From NCBI RefSeq assembly GCF_026626885.1, contig NZ_JAPNOA010000026.1, positions 62,001 through 126,000 of the forward strand: a stretch of DNA of 64,000 nucleotides, given 5' to 3'. This document shows, piece by piece, positions 42,027-50,861 of the stretch. The position numbers and the translations under genes were made by a program. The notes beneath the pieces are model-generated. The model did not search any database. It was not told where the DNA came from and saw only the letters and a program-made list of their open reading frames with translations. Positions within the stretch are counted from its first letter, which is position 1. Every line of letters starts with the position of its first letter. The stretch comes from Parathalassolituus penaei. GTDB lineage: Bacteria > Pseudomonadota > Gammaproteobacteria > Pseudomonadales > Oceanobacteraceae.

Positions 42027-43427
42027 ATGCAAAAGCCAGAATTCAAGACCCGGATTGCCCTGAGCGGCAAACCGAATTACATCAAGCTGGTCGAGGACTA
42101 CAACTTCTTCGAACTGTTCCGCAAGATTGAACGTGAATTCGACAGTTGTTTCCTGTTCGAATCCCTCGGCGAAGAAAGCTACATCGCCCGTAACCACATC
42201 ATCGGTTTTGATCCGGCCTACATCATTGCCGCCACCGACCGCACCACGCTGACCATCACCGACACCCGCAGCGGCGAGGTCGAAACCCGACAGTGCGACA
42301 ACCCCTATTACGCCCTGCGCGAGCTGGTGCCGCAGAACATCATCTCCCGTCGCTACGCCGGTGGTCTGGTGGGGTATCTGGGTTATGACTCGGTGAACTT
42401 CTTCGAACCCACCATGAGCATCCAGACCAGCGAGCTGTTCGAGCCGTTCAAGTTCGGGGTGTTTCTGGATGGCCTGGTCTACGACCAGATGACCGGCGAG
42501 ATCTTCTATTACTACTACGGCGACAACCGCATCGAGCAGATCCGCGAGCTGCTGGCCCGTGAAACCCCGGCCTACGACGCCACTGTCTGCACCTGTCTGG
42601 GCGACACCATGAGCCGTGAGCAGCACGCCGCTGCGGTCATGAAGGTGAAAGAGGATATTCGTGCCGGTCTGATCTTCCAGTGCGAAGTCGGCTTCAAGAC
42701 CCGTTACCGCATCGAAGGCGACACTGTCCAGGTGTACGCCAGACTGCGTGAAGTGAACCCGTCACCGCACATGTATTACCTCAAGTTCGGTGAGCAGAAG
42801 ATCATCGGCGCTTCGCCAGAGCTGCTGTTCCGCCTGCGTAACGGCGAAATGGAAACCTTCCCGCTGGCCGGAACCACCAAACGCGGCGCCAACGCCGAGG
42901 AAGACCTGCAACTGGCACGGGCGCTGCTCAACGATCCGAAAGAAATCGCTGAGCACAACATGCTGGTGGACCTGCACCGCAACGACATCGGCCGCGTCGC
43001 CCGTTTCGGCACCGTAAAAGTCCGCAGCCTGATGGACATCAAACGCTTCTCCCACGTCCAGCACATATCCTCCGAGATCGTCGGCATCCTCTCCGAGAAA
43101 GACGACATGTTCTCGGCGCTGGCCTCCAACTTCCCGGCGGGCACCCTCACCGGCGCGCCCAAAGTAGAAGCCATGAAGATCATCAACGGCCTCGAATCCG
43201 AAGGCCGTGGCCCATACGGCGGTGCAGTAGGCCAGTTCAGCTTTAACGGCGACTGCACCTTTGCCATTCCGATCCGCTCGGTGTTTATCAAGGGCACTGA
43301 GGGTTATGCCCAGACCTGCGGTGGCAACGTCTTTGATTCCAATCCGGAAGACGAATACCGCGAGATCGAACGCAAGCTGGCGGCCATGCGTCGTGTGCTG
43401 GCCTCCTTTGAACAAGTCAGCGAATAA
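42027..43427 (+). CDS. trpE: Anthranilate synthase component I
   Basis: TrpE turns chorismate into anthranilate, using ammonia passed by TrpG. The 466-residue protein has the chorismate-binding domain, with FPLAGTTKRG, the HNMLVDLHRNDIGRVA motif, FPAGTLTGAPKVEAM and a final GGNVFDSNPEDEY. Near residue 40 the SCFLFES segment corresponds to the LLES feedback motif, so tryptophan inhibition is likely. At 466 residues it is shorter than enteric TrpE (about 520). PabB is the alternative, but the TrpR operator and gene context favour TrpE. The ribosome site is weak. trpG follows after 20 bp. Confidence 0.93.
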   Translation: MQKPEFKTRIALSGKPNYIKLVEDYNFFELFRKIEREFDSCFLFESLGEESYIARNHIIGFDPAYIIAATDRTTLTITDTRSGEVETRQCDNPYYALRELVPQNIISRRYAGGLVGYLGYDSVNFFEPTMSIQTSELFEPFKFGVFLDGLVYDQMTGEIFYYYYGDNRIEQIRELLARETPAYDATVCTCLGDTMSREQHAAAVMKVKEDIRAGLIFQCEVGFKTRYRIEGDTVQVYARLREVNPSPHMYYLKFGEQKIIGASPELLFRLRNGEMETFPLAGTTKRGANAEEDLQLARALLNDPKEIAEHNMLVDLHRNDIGRVARFGTVKVRSLMDIKRFSHVQHISSEIVGILSEKDDMFSALASNFPAGTLTGAPKVEAMKIINGLESEGRGPYGGAVGQFSFNGDCTFAIPIRSVFIKGTEGYAQTCGGNVFDSNPEDEYREIERKLAAMRRVLASFEQVSE

Positions 43428-43447
43428 CGGTAACGGGAAACGAGTCC

Positions 43448-44086
43448 ATGAAAGTTCTGATTATTGATAACTACGATTCCTTTACCTACAACCTGTACCA
43501 GTACGTTGGTGAGATTCTGCAGTCGCGCCAGCAGCCGGGCGGTTTTGAGATTGTGGTTAAACGCAACAACGAGATCACTCTGCAGCAGGCGTTTGAACTG
43601 GCACCTGATCGCGTGATTATTTCGCCGGGACCGGGTTCGCCGGACGACAAGGCCTACTTTGGTGTGTGTGCTGACGTGATTCTGGAAATGGGCAAAACCA
43701 CCCCGGTGCTGGGCGTCTGCCTGGGCATGCAAGGCATTGCCCACTACTTCGGCGGTGACGTGGTACGCGCCTCACGCCCAATGCACGGCAAAACCTCCAC
43801 CATCGCCCACGATGATAAAGGCCTGCACCGTGGCCTGCCGCAAGGCATCGACATCATGCGCTACCACTCCCTGATGGTCGCCGCCGACACCCTGCCGGAC
43901 TGCCTCGAAATCACCTCGGTGGTACAACAAGGCAATGAAAGCCTGGCGGATGCTATTGCTGCCGGTGGTGAAATCATGGGGGTGCGCCATAAGCAGTATC
44001 CGATTGAGGGGATTCAGTACCATCCGGAATCGTTTGCGTCTGAAGGCGGCAAGGATGTGTTGGTGAACTTCCTGTTGCAGCGCTGA
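43448..44086 (+). CDS. trpG: Anthranilate synthase component II (glutamine amidotransferase)
   Basis: The 212-residue protein releases ammonia from glutamine for TrpE. It has the class I amidotransferase features: LIIDNYDSFTYNLYQYVGE, the PGPGSPDD oxyanion loop, the nucleophile Cys in GVCLGMQ, and the His-Glu pair in YHPESFAS. GGGAAACGAG precedes ATG 43448. It may also serve PabB for folate synthesis, as amidotransferases of this family can be shared. The operon ends at a strong terminator (44156-44180). Confidence 0.94.
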   Translation: MKVLIIDNYDSFTYNLYQYVGEILQSRQQPGGFEIVVKRNNEITLQQAFELAPDRVIISPGPGSPDDKAYFGVCADVILEMGKTTPVLGVCLGMQGIAHYFGGDVVRASRPMHGKTSTIAHDDKGLHRGLPQGIDIMRYHSLMVAADTLPDCLEITSVVQQGNESLADAIAAGGEIMGVRHKQYPIEGIQYHPESFASEGGKDVLVNFLLQR

Positions 44087-44155
44087 TACCTGCTCGCGTC
44101 GGGTCTTGCTCGGCGAGCATTCAGGTATTTATGGAAAGCGTTCAAGTGTTTTATG

Positions 44156-44180
44156 AAAAGCGGCCTTGTGCCGCTTTTTT
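44156..44180 (+). terminator. Terminator of the trpR-trpE-trpG operon
   Basis: AAAAGCGGC and GCCGCTTTT pair around CTTGT, and T residues continue to 44180. Confidence 0.9.
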
Positions 44181-44459
44181 GTGCCATTTTTCAGACGTTG
44201 AACTCGCATGTCGGGTTTTGTCAGCTCGTCTGTGCCGTTTTGGAATCAATTAACGGAGTTTTATGACAGGGTTATTGCAGATTCAGGATTAGTTTTTTTG
44301 GCCTAATCGATTGTCGAACAAAAAGCATAAAAACAGGGTGAAATGGGTCGTCTCTGGCACAAACCCTATGGCTGTAAGGGTTTTTCGGTCGAATTTATTG
44401 TGATTCGGCTCACGCTTTGTGGGGGATTTGGTGAATGGCGTACCTAATGGTTAAAAAAA

Positions 44460-44515
44460 CTAATGATTCACATTAGAAAGCTTCGCTTTTTTGCACGATC
44501 GTTCGCTCATACTAT
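44460..44515 (+). promoter_or_regulatory. Promoter region of the 57-residue protein gene with a CTAATG inverted repeat
   Basis: CTAATG-ATTCA-CATTAG (44460-44476) is a perfect inverted repeat. TACTAT (44510-44515) is a fair -10 box and TTTTTG (44488-44493) a weak -35 at 16 bp. The CTAATGATT string recurs at 44836-44846, on the other side of the gene. A gene-specific regulator could bind here. Confidence 0.5.
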
Positions 44516-44559
44516 TACCCCATCGAAAGCGATGAATCCAAAACCAAAGGGTGATTATT

Positions 44560-44733
44560 ATGAGCAAGAACGAAATGAACCTGGAAGCTGCCACTCACTT
44601 TGATGCTGATTTCCACATCCAACGCGCTCGTGAAATGCGCTCCGCTTACATGGCTGAACTGTTCTCTTCCCTGTTCGCTAAAGTAAAAGAGCTGTTCCAC
44701 GTAAAATCTCACAAGGTTGCTGTTAGCCACTAA
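44560..44733 (+). CDS. Small DUF1127/RSP_7527-like protein
   Basis: This 57-residue soluble protein has an acidic start (MSKNEMNLEAATHFDADF) and a basic amphipathic helix (HIQRAREMRSAYMAELFSSL, then FAKVKELFHVK). Small proteins with a RAR-x-x-R start to the helix and a hydrophobic LF-x-x-L face recur in proteobacteria (DUF1127 or RSP_7527 groups), where some bind RNA or stress regulators. ATG 44560 has AAAGGG upstream; the GTG at 44551 is also in frame. The gene has its own promoter region and stands between the trp and sbc operons. Codon use looks highly biased (GCT, CGT, CTG, GAA), suggesting strong expression. Confidence 0.65.
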   Translation: MSKNEMNLEAATHFDADFHIQRAREMRSAYMAELFSSLFAKVKELFHVKSHKVAVSH

Positions 44734-44835
44734 GTGATTGCTGTACACAGGGCGTTGCACTATTTCTGCAAAACACCTGTTTCACCGCGTGGAATCCTCT
44801 TCTGATTCCCCGGAATGTCCGGACTTTGGGTGGGC

Positions 44836-44846
44836 CTAATGATTAG
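44836..44846. promoter_or_regulatory. CTAATGATTAG palindrome upstream of sbcD
   Basis: The 11-bp palindrome shares CTAATGATT with the site at 44460-44468. GTATAAC follows at about 44854 and might be a -10 box. It could be a second site for the same regulator. Confidence 0.35.
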
Positions 44847-45173
44847 AATGCCCGTATAACCCCCAAAGCCTGGAGTGAAAGCCTCTCCAGATATTCTCCT
44901 CCTGTTTTTAAATCTGATGCTGCCTGAAAAGGTCGGCGTTTTTCTGTTTGTTTTTCTCCGCATCTGCCCCGCTGACATGCCAGCGACTGTTGGGCGTATT
45001 TCCCCTTTTGCGTCAAACCTCTTTCGGGCCGTGTGTTTGTCCGGACAATTTGCGGTCGTATGTGCGGGTTGTTGCCTTGTGGGTGTGTTATTTGTGGGAT
45101 GGCTCTATAAACTGTGGCCCAAATACAAAACATCACTTGCTGTGCCTTGCCGTAGAGGGAGTTAGGAGCGTTT

Positions 45174-46427
45174 ATGAGAGTGCTGCATACATCGGACTGG
45201 CACCTTGGACGGGTGCTCTATGGCCGCAAGCGTCATGATGAGTTTGAGGCGTTTCTGAAATGGTTGTTGGCAACGTTGGCCGCAGAACAGGTTGATGTTC
45301 TGGTGGTGGCGGGTGATGTGTTTGATACCAGCGCACCCGGCAATCGGGCTCAGGAACTATATTACCGGTTTTTGTGTGATGTGGCTGCCACTGGCTGTCG
45401 CTATGTAGTGATTCTGGCAGGCAATCATGATTCCCCTTCGTTTCTTCAGGCGCCGCAAGCGTTGTTGCGGGCGCTCGATATCCATGTCGTCGGAGCTGTT
45501 TCTGATGATCTCGCCGATGAGCTTCTGATATTGCGTAATGCCGAAGGGCAGGCCGAGTTGTTGGTGTGTGCAGTTCCCTACCTGCGCGATCGCGATATTC
45601 GTCTGGCTGAAGCAGGCGAGCGTACGGATGCCAAAGATCGAAAGCTGCAAGATGGCATTCGTGAACACTATGCCCGTATTGGTGAGCTTGCTGAGGCCCT
45701 CAAAGGCGAGATTGGGCCAGTGCCGGTGTTGGCGACCGGGCATCTGTTTGCTGCTGGTGGCCAAACGGTTGATGGCGATGGTGTTCGTGAACTGTATGTC
45801 GGGTCGCTGGCCCATGTCAGTGCCAGTGTATTCCCCCCTGTTTTTGATTATGTAGCCCTTGGGCACTTGCACGTTCCGCAGAAAGTAGCGGGCTGTGAGC
45901 ATATCCGTTATAGCGGCTCGCCCTTGCCAATGGGGTTTGCGGAAGCGGCTCAGCAAAAGCAGGTGTGCCTGGTGGATATGATGATGGATGGTGCTCACTG
46001 CCAGCTGGTGATTCGTAGTCTTCCTGTGCCAGTGTTTCGTTCGCTGGAGTCTGTGCGTGGCGATATGGATACGGTTCTGGCCCGTTTGCAGGCACTGCGA
46101 CTGCAAAACAAGCCGCTGTGGCTTGAGGTTATTTGCGACACCGACGGACTTGCCAGTGATGTGCGACAGGCGCTGGAGTCTGCGGTTGAAGGTACGCAGC
46201 TGGACATCCTTCGGGTTCGCCATAATCGTCTGGTGCAGGCAGTGTTACAGCAAGGTGAGGTGGATGAAAGTCTCGATGATCTGACTGAGCAGCAGGTCTT
46301 TGATCGTTGTCTGGATGCCCATGAAATTGAAGGCGAGCGTCGGGATGATTTACTTGCGCTTTACCATCAGGTTGTTCAGGACATGGGAGATCAGGTTCGG
46401 GAAGCGTCAGAGGAGGCATTGTCATGA
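45174..46427 (+). CDS. sbcD: SbcCD nuclease, subunit D
   Basis: SbcD is the Mn-dependent nuclease that, with SbcC, opens hairpins and trims DNA ends. The 417-residue protein has all calcineurin-like metal motifs: HTSDWHLG (D8, H10), VVAGDVFDTS, ILAGNHDSP, the late His of ATGHLF, and GHLHVPQ. The C-terminal part is the SbcC-binding extension. GGGAGTTAGGAG precedes ATG 45174. Its stop overlaps the sbcC start by 4 bp (ATGA), so the two are translationally coupled. Confidence 0.95.
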   Translation: MRVLHTSDWHLGRVLYGRKRHDEFEAFLKWLLATLAAEQVDVLVVAGDVFDTSAPGNRAQELYYRFLCDVAATGCRYVVILAGNHDSPSFLQAPQALLRALDIHVVGAVSDDLADELLILRNAEGQAELLVCAVPYLRDRDIRLAEAGERTDAKDRKLQDGIREHYARIGELAEALKGEIGPVPVLATGHLFAAGGQTVDGDGVRELYVGSLAHVSASVFPPVFDYVALGHLHVPQKVAGCEHIRYSGSPLPMGFAEAAQQKQVCLVDMMMDGAHCQLVIRSLPVPVFRSLESVRGDMDTVLARLQALRLQNKPLWLEVICDTDGLASDVRQALESAVEGTQLDILRVRHNRLVQAVLQQGEVDESLDDLTEQQVFDRCLDAHEIEGERRDDLLALYHQVVQDMGDQVREASEEALS

Positions 46428-49400
46428 GAATTGAGCAACTGCGCTTTGCCAACCTCAACTCGCTGGTGGGTGAGTGGTTTATCGACTTCACCCGGCCTGA
46501 GTATCTGAATGACGGTATTTTTGCCATTACCGGGCCAACCGGTGCTGGCAAGTCGACCTTGCTGGATGCCATTTGCCTGGCTCTGTACGGGCGGACGCCG
46601 CGGCTTGGCAAATTATCCAGGAGTGAAAACGAAATTCTGGCCCGCCAGACCGGTGACTGTTTCGCCGAAGTGACGTTTTCTACGCAGGCGGGGCGTTTTC
46701 GTTGTTATTGGGGGCAGCATCGTTCTCGCCGTAAAGCCGATGGTGAACTGCAGCAACCCCGGCATGAGCTGGTGAATGCCGATACTGGAGTCGTGCTGGA
46801 AAGCAAACTTCGGGATGTTGAAGTGCGGGTACCGGAAATTACCGGTATGGACTTCGACCGTTTCACCCGCTCAATGCTGCTGGCGCAAGGCGGCTTTGCG
46901 GCTTTTCTGAAATCCAGTGCCGACGAGCGTGCTCCTATTTTGGAGCAGATTACCGGTACGGCGATCTATAGCCAGATATCCATTCATGTGCATGAGTTGC
47001 GTGGGCGCGAACGTAAAAAACTGGATGATCTGGAAGCTGGTCTGCAAGGAATGGTGTCTCTGACGGCGCAGCAAGAGCAACAGTTGCGTGAAGACATCGC
47101 CCATCATGAAGTACAGGTCCAGCTTGGTCAGCAGCAGGCCGATAGCGGGCGTAAGAAACTTGAGTGGCGTAAGTCGTTAACGGCCTGTGGTAATAGTCTG
47201 GCCAGTATCTGCGAGCAGAAAGAGCTACTGCAACAGCGGATCAGTACGTTTGCACCGCAGCGGCAGGAGTTGGAGCGTGCCCGGTTGGCGGCGGGGCTTA
47301 TGGCTGAATTCGGACAGGTCCGGGCTTTGCGCGATCGGCAATTGCAGCTTCAGAACACCATCAGCGAACGTTTGCAGCAGCTGCCTCAGCAAGAGGTTCT
47401 GTATACAGAGCTGAACACCCGGTTGCAGCGGCGGCAGCTTGAATTGCAGGCAGCTCGTGAAGAGTGGCATGCATTGCAGCCTCAACTTCGCCAGGCACGA
47501 GAGCTGGACCAGCAGATCCGGGAGCGACAGCAATTATGGCACGCCTTGGTGGAGCAGCAGGAGGCGCAGGTACTTGCTCTGGAAACCGGGCAGAAGCGCC
47601 AGCAACAGTTGCGTGAGCGCCAGGCCAGACATCAGCAGCAGCTGGAGCAAACGCGCCAGCTAATGAATCAAAAAGCCGTTGATGAACAATTGCGGGAACG
47701 ATTGGCGGGGATTGAACAGCAGGCGCTGGCGTTGCATGGGCAGATGCAGCGAATTCGTCAGCAGCGTGACGAGCTGGCGCGTCTGGTTGTGCAAAGAGAT
47801 CAAGATGAGACCGAATGGCGGCAGCTGCGTTTGCTTAATGATCGCGATACCACCGATCTTGAGCAGGCGAAAGAACAGCTGGTTCAGTTGGCTGAGTTTC
47901 AGCAGCGGCAACTGGATGGGCAGACATCTCTGTTCTGGCGTAACAGCTTGCAGCAGCAATTGCAGCACCGTGCCGGTTTGCAGCGTTTGTCGGAACTGCT
48001 ACAGCAGTTTCAAGGTGCTGAACGCGGTTATGACGTCGCGCGCCGACGCAGCGTCGACCTCGGACAAGAGACGAAATTCGGTAATGAGCGGCTTGAGCTG
48101 GTGCAAATCCGGGTTCAGACGCTGCATATGCGAATGGAAGCGCTGCACATGAAGCAGTCGTTAAAACAGACGTTGAACAGTCTGGATGAATATCGGCACA
48201 AACTTGTTGATGGTGAAGAGTGTCCGCTCTGTGGCGCGCTTGAGCATCCATTCGCGCTTGGTAATGTGCCCGTTCCAACGGTAACCGAGCAGGATATTGA
48301 GGAAGTGCGCAGTCTGCTGGCCAGTGCCGTGCAGGATGAAACAACTGTCAGGATTGATCTGGGGGCGATGCAACGTGAGCAGCAGGTTGTCGACGAGTCG
48401 ATAGCGACTCAGCTGGAGCGTATTCAGGAGTTGCGTGAACGAGTCACGGCATCGATTCGCGAATGTGGCGTTTTTGCGTCGGCTGACGATCTGGAGCTTC
48501 CAGGATTGTTGGTTTCCCAGATTCAGGCTCTTGATCTGGATCTCGCGGCGATTGAGGCGCGGATTCAGATTGCGGACGAGGTTGAGCAGAAAATACAGCG
48601 ACAGCAGGTCGCTCTTGAGGATGTGCGCGAACGAATGGGACGTAACCAGGGCCGCTATCAGCAACTGACGGCGAAGCTGGAGGAGTTGCACATTCAGCAA
48701 GACAGTCACGGCGTTAATCTTGCCAAGGAAGAACAGTTGCTGGAATCCCAGCAGGCTGCCTGGGATGTTCTGATGCAAGAGTTTGGAATTGCGTGTGATC
48801 TTGCTGCGGATGAAGCGTTGGTTGTGTTACGGCAGCGTCAGACGCAGTGGTCGACCTTGTCCGAGCGGTTGCTGCAATTACAGCAGGAGATAGTGCTGCT
48901 CGACAGTGAGGTTCGTCATCTGGATGAGCAGCTCCAGGGCCTCGTACAGGTGCGAGGATGTCGGCAGGTGCAAATTGATGAGTACGCCTTGCAGCTGGAA
49001 TCATTGAGGGCGGAGCGTAAGGGGTTGTTGGATGGGCAGCTGGTGGACGACGCCGAGTTGGTGGTATCACAGCGTCTGGAGTCTGTTGGTGCTCAGGTCG
49101 AAGCTGATGCAAATCTGATGCGGCAGAAAGAGCTGGAGATTGGGCAGCTACGCGCTGCACTGGCACAGCTGCAACAAGACCTCGAAGGGGTTGTCGGGCA
49201 GTTGTCGCAGGCGGAAGTTGCATGGCAAGCCAGTTTGTCGGCGGCGGCATTTGAAACTGAGTCGGCGTTTGAGCTGGCTGTCCGAAGTGCTGACGTAGTA
49301 GTCAGCCTGCAGGCGGCGGCAGATCATCTGGGCAATGATGAGATCCGGCTTAAACACCAATGGCAGGAAATGACGTTGCGGCGTGATCAGCTGGCTGCGC

Positions 49401-50104
49401 AGGCTCTTTCTGATGAGGCCGAAGAAGCGCTCGAACAGGATTTATACCGTTACCTTGGGGTGGTTGAAGGTCTGCAACAGCAATTGGGCGCCTTGCGTCA
49501 GCAATGGCGGATGAATCAGGACCTGGTGCAGCAACAGCAGGAGCGGCTTGGACGAGTAGTGCAGCAACGTGCTCTCTATGAGCGTTGGGATGCGTTGCAT
49601 CAATTGATCGGGTCGGCTGATGGCAAGAAGTATCGTAATTTTGCCCAAGGGCTTACCTTCGATATCCTCATTGGTCATGCCAATCAGCAGTTGCAGAAAA
49701 TGACCGACCGTTATTTGCTGGTTCGTAATCGCACGGTCGCGCTGGATCTTGATGTGATGGACAACTGGCGGGCTGGTGAGGTGCGCTCGACTCGTAATCT
49801 TTCCGGTGGTGAAGGGTTTTTGATCAGTCTGGCGCTGGCATTGGGCTTGTCCCAAATGGCCAGTCGACAAGTGCGGGTGGACTCGCTGTTTCTGGATGAA
49901 GGCTTTGGTACGCTGGACGAAGACGCTCTGGAGGTGGCCCTGGATACATTGTCGGGGCTACACAGTGAGGGTAAGTTGATTGGAGTGATTTCACACGTGG
50001 CGGCATTGAAGGACCGTATCGCTACGCGAATAGAGGTGGTGCCAGGTCGAGGTGGGCGCAGCCGTTTGTCGGGGCCGGGGTGTGAGGCGATAGTCTGCAA
50101 GTAA
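46424..50104 (+). CDS. sbcC: SbcCD ATPase, subunit C
   Basis: The 1226-residue SMC-like ATPase has Walker A GPTGAGKST at residues 37-45, two long Gln/Glu/Leu-rich coiled coils (about 180-590 and 650-1040), and a zinc hook CPLC at 600-603. The ABC signature LSGGEG is near 1126-1131, and Walker B with D-loop, LFLDEGFGTLD, at 1155-1165. It holds DNA ends and gates the SbcD nuclease. The length is slightly above E. coli SbcC (about 1048) because the coils are longer. It overlaps sbcD at 46424-46427. Confidence 0.95.
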   Translation: MRIEQLRFANLNSLVGEWFIDFTRPEYLNDGIFAITGPTGAGKSTLLDAICLALYGRTPRLGKLSRSENEILARQTGDCFAEVTFSTQAGRFRCYWGQHRSRRKADGELQQPRHELVNADTGVVLESKLRDVEVRVPEITGMDFDRFTRSMLLAQGGFAAFLKSSADERAPILEQITGTAIYSQISIHVHELRGRERKKLDDLEAGLQGMVSLTAQQEQQLREDIAHHEVQVQLGQQQADSGRKKLEWRKSLTACGNSLASICEQKELLQQRISTFAPQRQELERARLAAGLMAEFGQVRALRDRQLQLQNTISERLQQLPQQEVLYTELNTRLQRRQLELQAAREEWHALQPQLRQARELDQQIRERQQLWHALVEQQEAQVLALETGQKRQQQLRERQARHQQQLEQTRQLMNQKAVDEQLRERLAGIEQQALALHGQMQRIRQQRDELARLVVQRDQDETEWRQLRLLNDRDTTDLEQAKEQLVQLAEFQQRQLDGQTSLFWRNSLQQQLQHRAGLQRLSELLQQFQGAERGYDVARRRSVDLGQETKFGNERLELVQIRVQTLHMRMEALHMKQSLKQTLNSLDEYRHKLVDGEECPLCGALEHPFALGNVPVPTVTEQDIEEVRSLLASAVQDETTVRIDLGAMQREQQVVDESIATQLERIQELRERVTASIRECGVFASADDLELPGLLVSQIQALDLDLAAIEARIQIADEVEQKIQRQQVALEDVRERMGRNQGRYQQLTAKLEELHIQQDSHGVNLAKEEQLLESQQAAWDVLMQEFGIACDLAADEALVVLRQRQTQWSTLSERLLQLQQEIVLLDSEVRHLDEQLQGLVQVRGCRQVQIDEYALQLESLRAERKGLLDGQLVDDAELVVSQRLESVGAQVEADANLMRQKELEIGQLRAALAQLQQDLEGVVGQLSQAEVAWQASLSAAAFETESAFELAVRSADVVVSLQAAADHLGNDEIRLKHQWQEMTLRRDQLAAQALSDEAEEALEQDLYRYLGVVEGLQQQLGALRQQWRMNQDLVQQQQERLGRVVQQRALYERWDALHQLIGSADGKKYRNFAQGLTFDILIGHANQQLQKMTDRYLLVRNRTVALDLDVMDNWRAGEVRSTRNLSGGEGFLISLALALGLSQMASRQVRVDSLFLDEGFGTLDEDALEVALDTLSGLHSEGKLIGVISHVAALKDRIATRIEVVPGRGGRSRLSGPGCEAIVCK

Positions 50105-50254
50105 TTGCCCGGAAGTCCGGCAACCGGTTCTCTGACGTATCTGCTGGCGGTAAACAGCGGCCAGTTCTGTGTTGTTAAACGTTCGGTGTGGTTGAAATTC
50201 GTTGGTCTGCTCGTGAATATCCGGGTTGACGGTTTTTGAGTGAGAGGAAGGGTT

Positions 50255-50770
50255 GTGGCGAATCTTGATGAGTTGGCAGTTGCCCTGCGCTCCCATGCCT
50301 TGCCACCAGTAGCGCAATGGCATCCTGAGTTATGCGGTGAGATTGATATTGTGATTCGGGCGGACGGGCGCTGGGAGCACGAGGGTGGGGAATTTCGCCG
50401 GAGTGAGTTGCAGATGCTGTTTGCCGGTTTGCTCCGTCGGGAAGGGGGTGAATATTATCTGGTCACGCCTGCTGAAAAATTGCGCATTCGCGTTGAGGAC
50501 CAGGCGTTTCTAATCACGCTGATTGATGTTCAGGACGGCTGCATTGAGTTGTTGACCAATTGTGGTGAGCGTCTTTCGCTCGGGCGTGAGCATCCATTGC
50601 AGTTTTCCTGGTGGCAGGAAGTTTTGCTGCCCATGGTTGAAGTGCGTGACGGTTTGTTTGCGCGTTTTGGTCGTTCGGCTTGGTATGAACTCGTTGGGAT
50701 GGCTGAAGAGCGGGATGGCGGTTGGTGGATTGTGTCAGATGGTGAAGAGTACCACCTGCCAGATGAATAG
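50255..50770 (+). CDS. DUF1285 protein
   Basis: The 171-residue protein matches DUF1285: EIDIVIRADGRWEHEGGEF and then RRSELQMLFAGLLRREGGEY, followed by YLVTPAEKLRIRVEDQAF. The conserved W-x-H-x-G and R-x-x-L-x-x-L-F pattern is complete. The fold is beta-rich and the function is unknown. GTG 50255 has GAGGAAGG a few bases upstream; the GTG at 50240 is in frame but overlaps that site. It lies 150 bp after sbcC and ends at a terminator shared with mltD. Confidence 0.8.
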   Translation: MANLDELAVALRSHALPPVAQWHPELCGEIDIVIRADGRWEHEGGEFRRSELQMLFAGLLRREGGEYYLVTPAEKLRIRVEDQAFLITLIDVQDGCIELLTNCGERLSLGREHPLQFSWWQEVLLPMVEVRDGLFARFGRSAWYELVGMAEERDGGWWIVSDGEEYHLPDE

Positions 50771-50808
50771 GAGCCTGTAGTGGCTGCCACCTGATAAGAT
50801 ATAAAACA

Positions 50809-50835
50809 AAAACGCCTGCTTCTGCAGGCGTTTTT
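50809..50835. terminator. Bidirectional terminator between DUF1285 and mltD genes
   Basis: AAAACGCCTGC and GCAGGCGTTTT pair around TTCT. T runs follow on the plus strand and, through the leading A run, on the minus strand. Confidence 0.9.
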
Positions 50836-50861
50836 GTTTGTGATTGCTGGATTCGCGAGAA

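Noticed and set aside
44875-45165. Possible hydrophobic 96-residue gene before sbcD
   Set aside because: It is a GTG start without a ribosome site, and the region probably holds the sbcD promoter.
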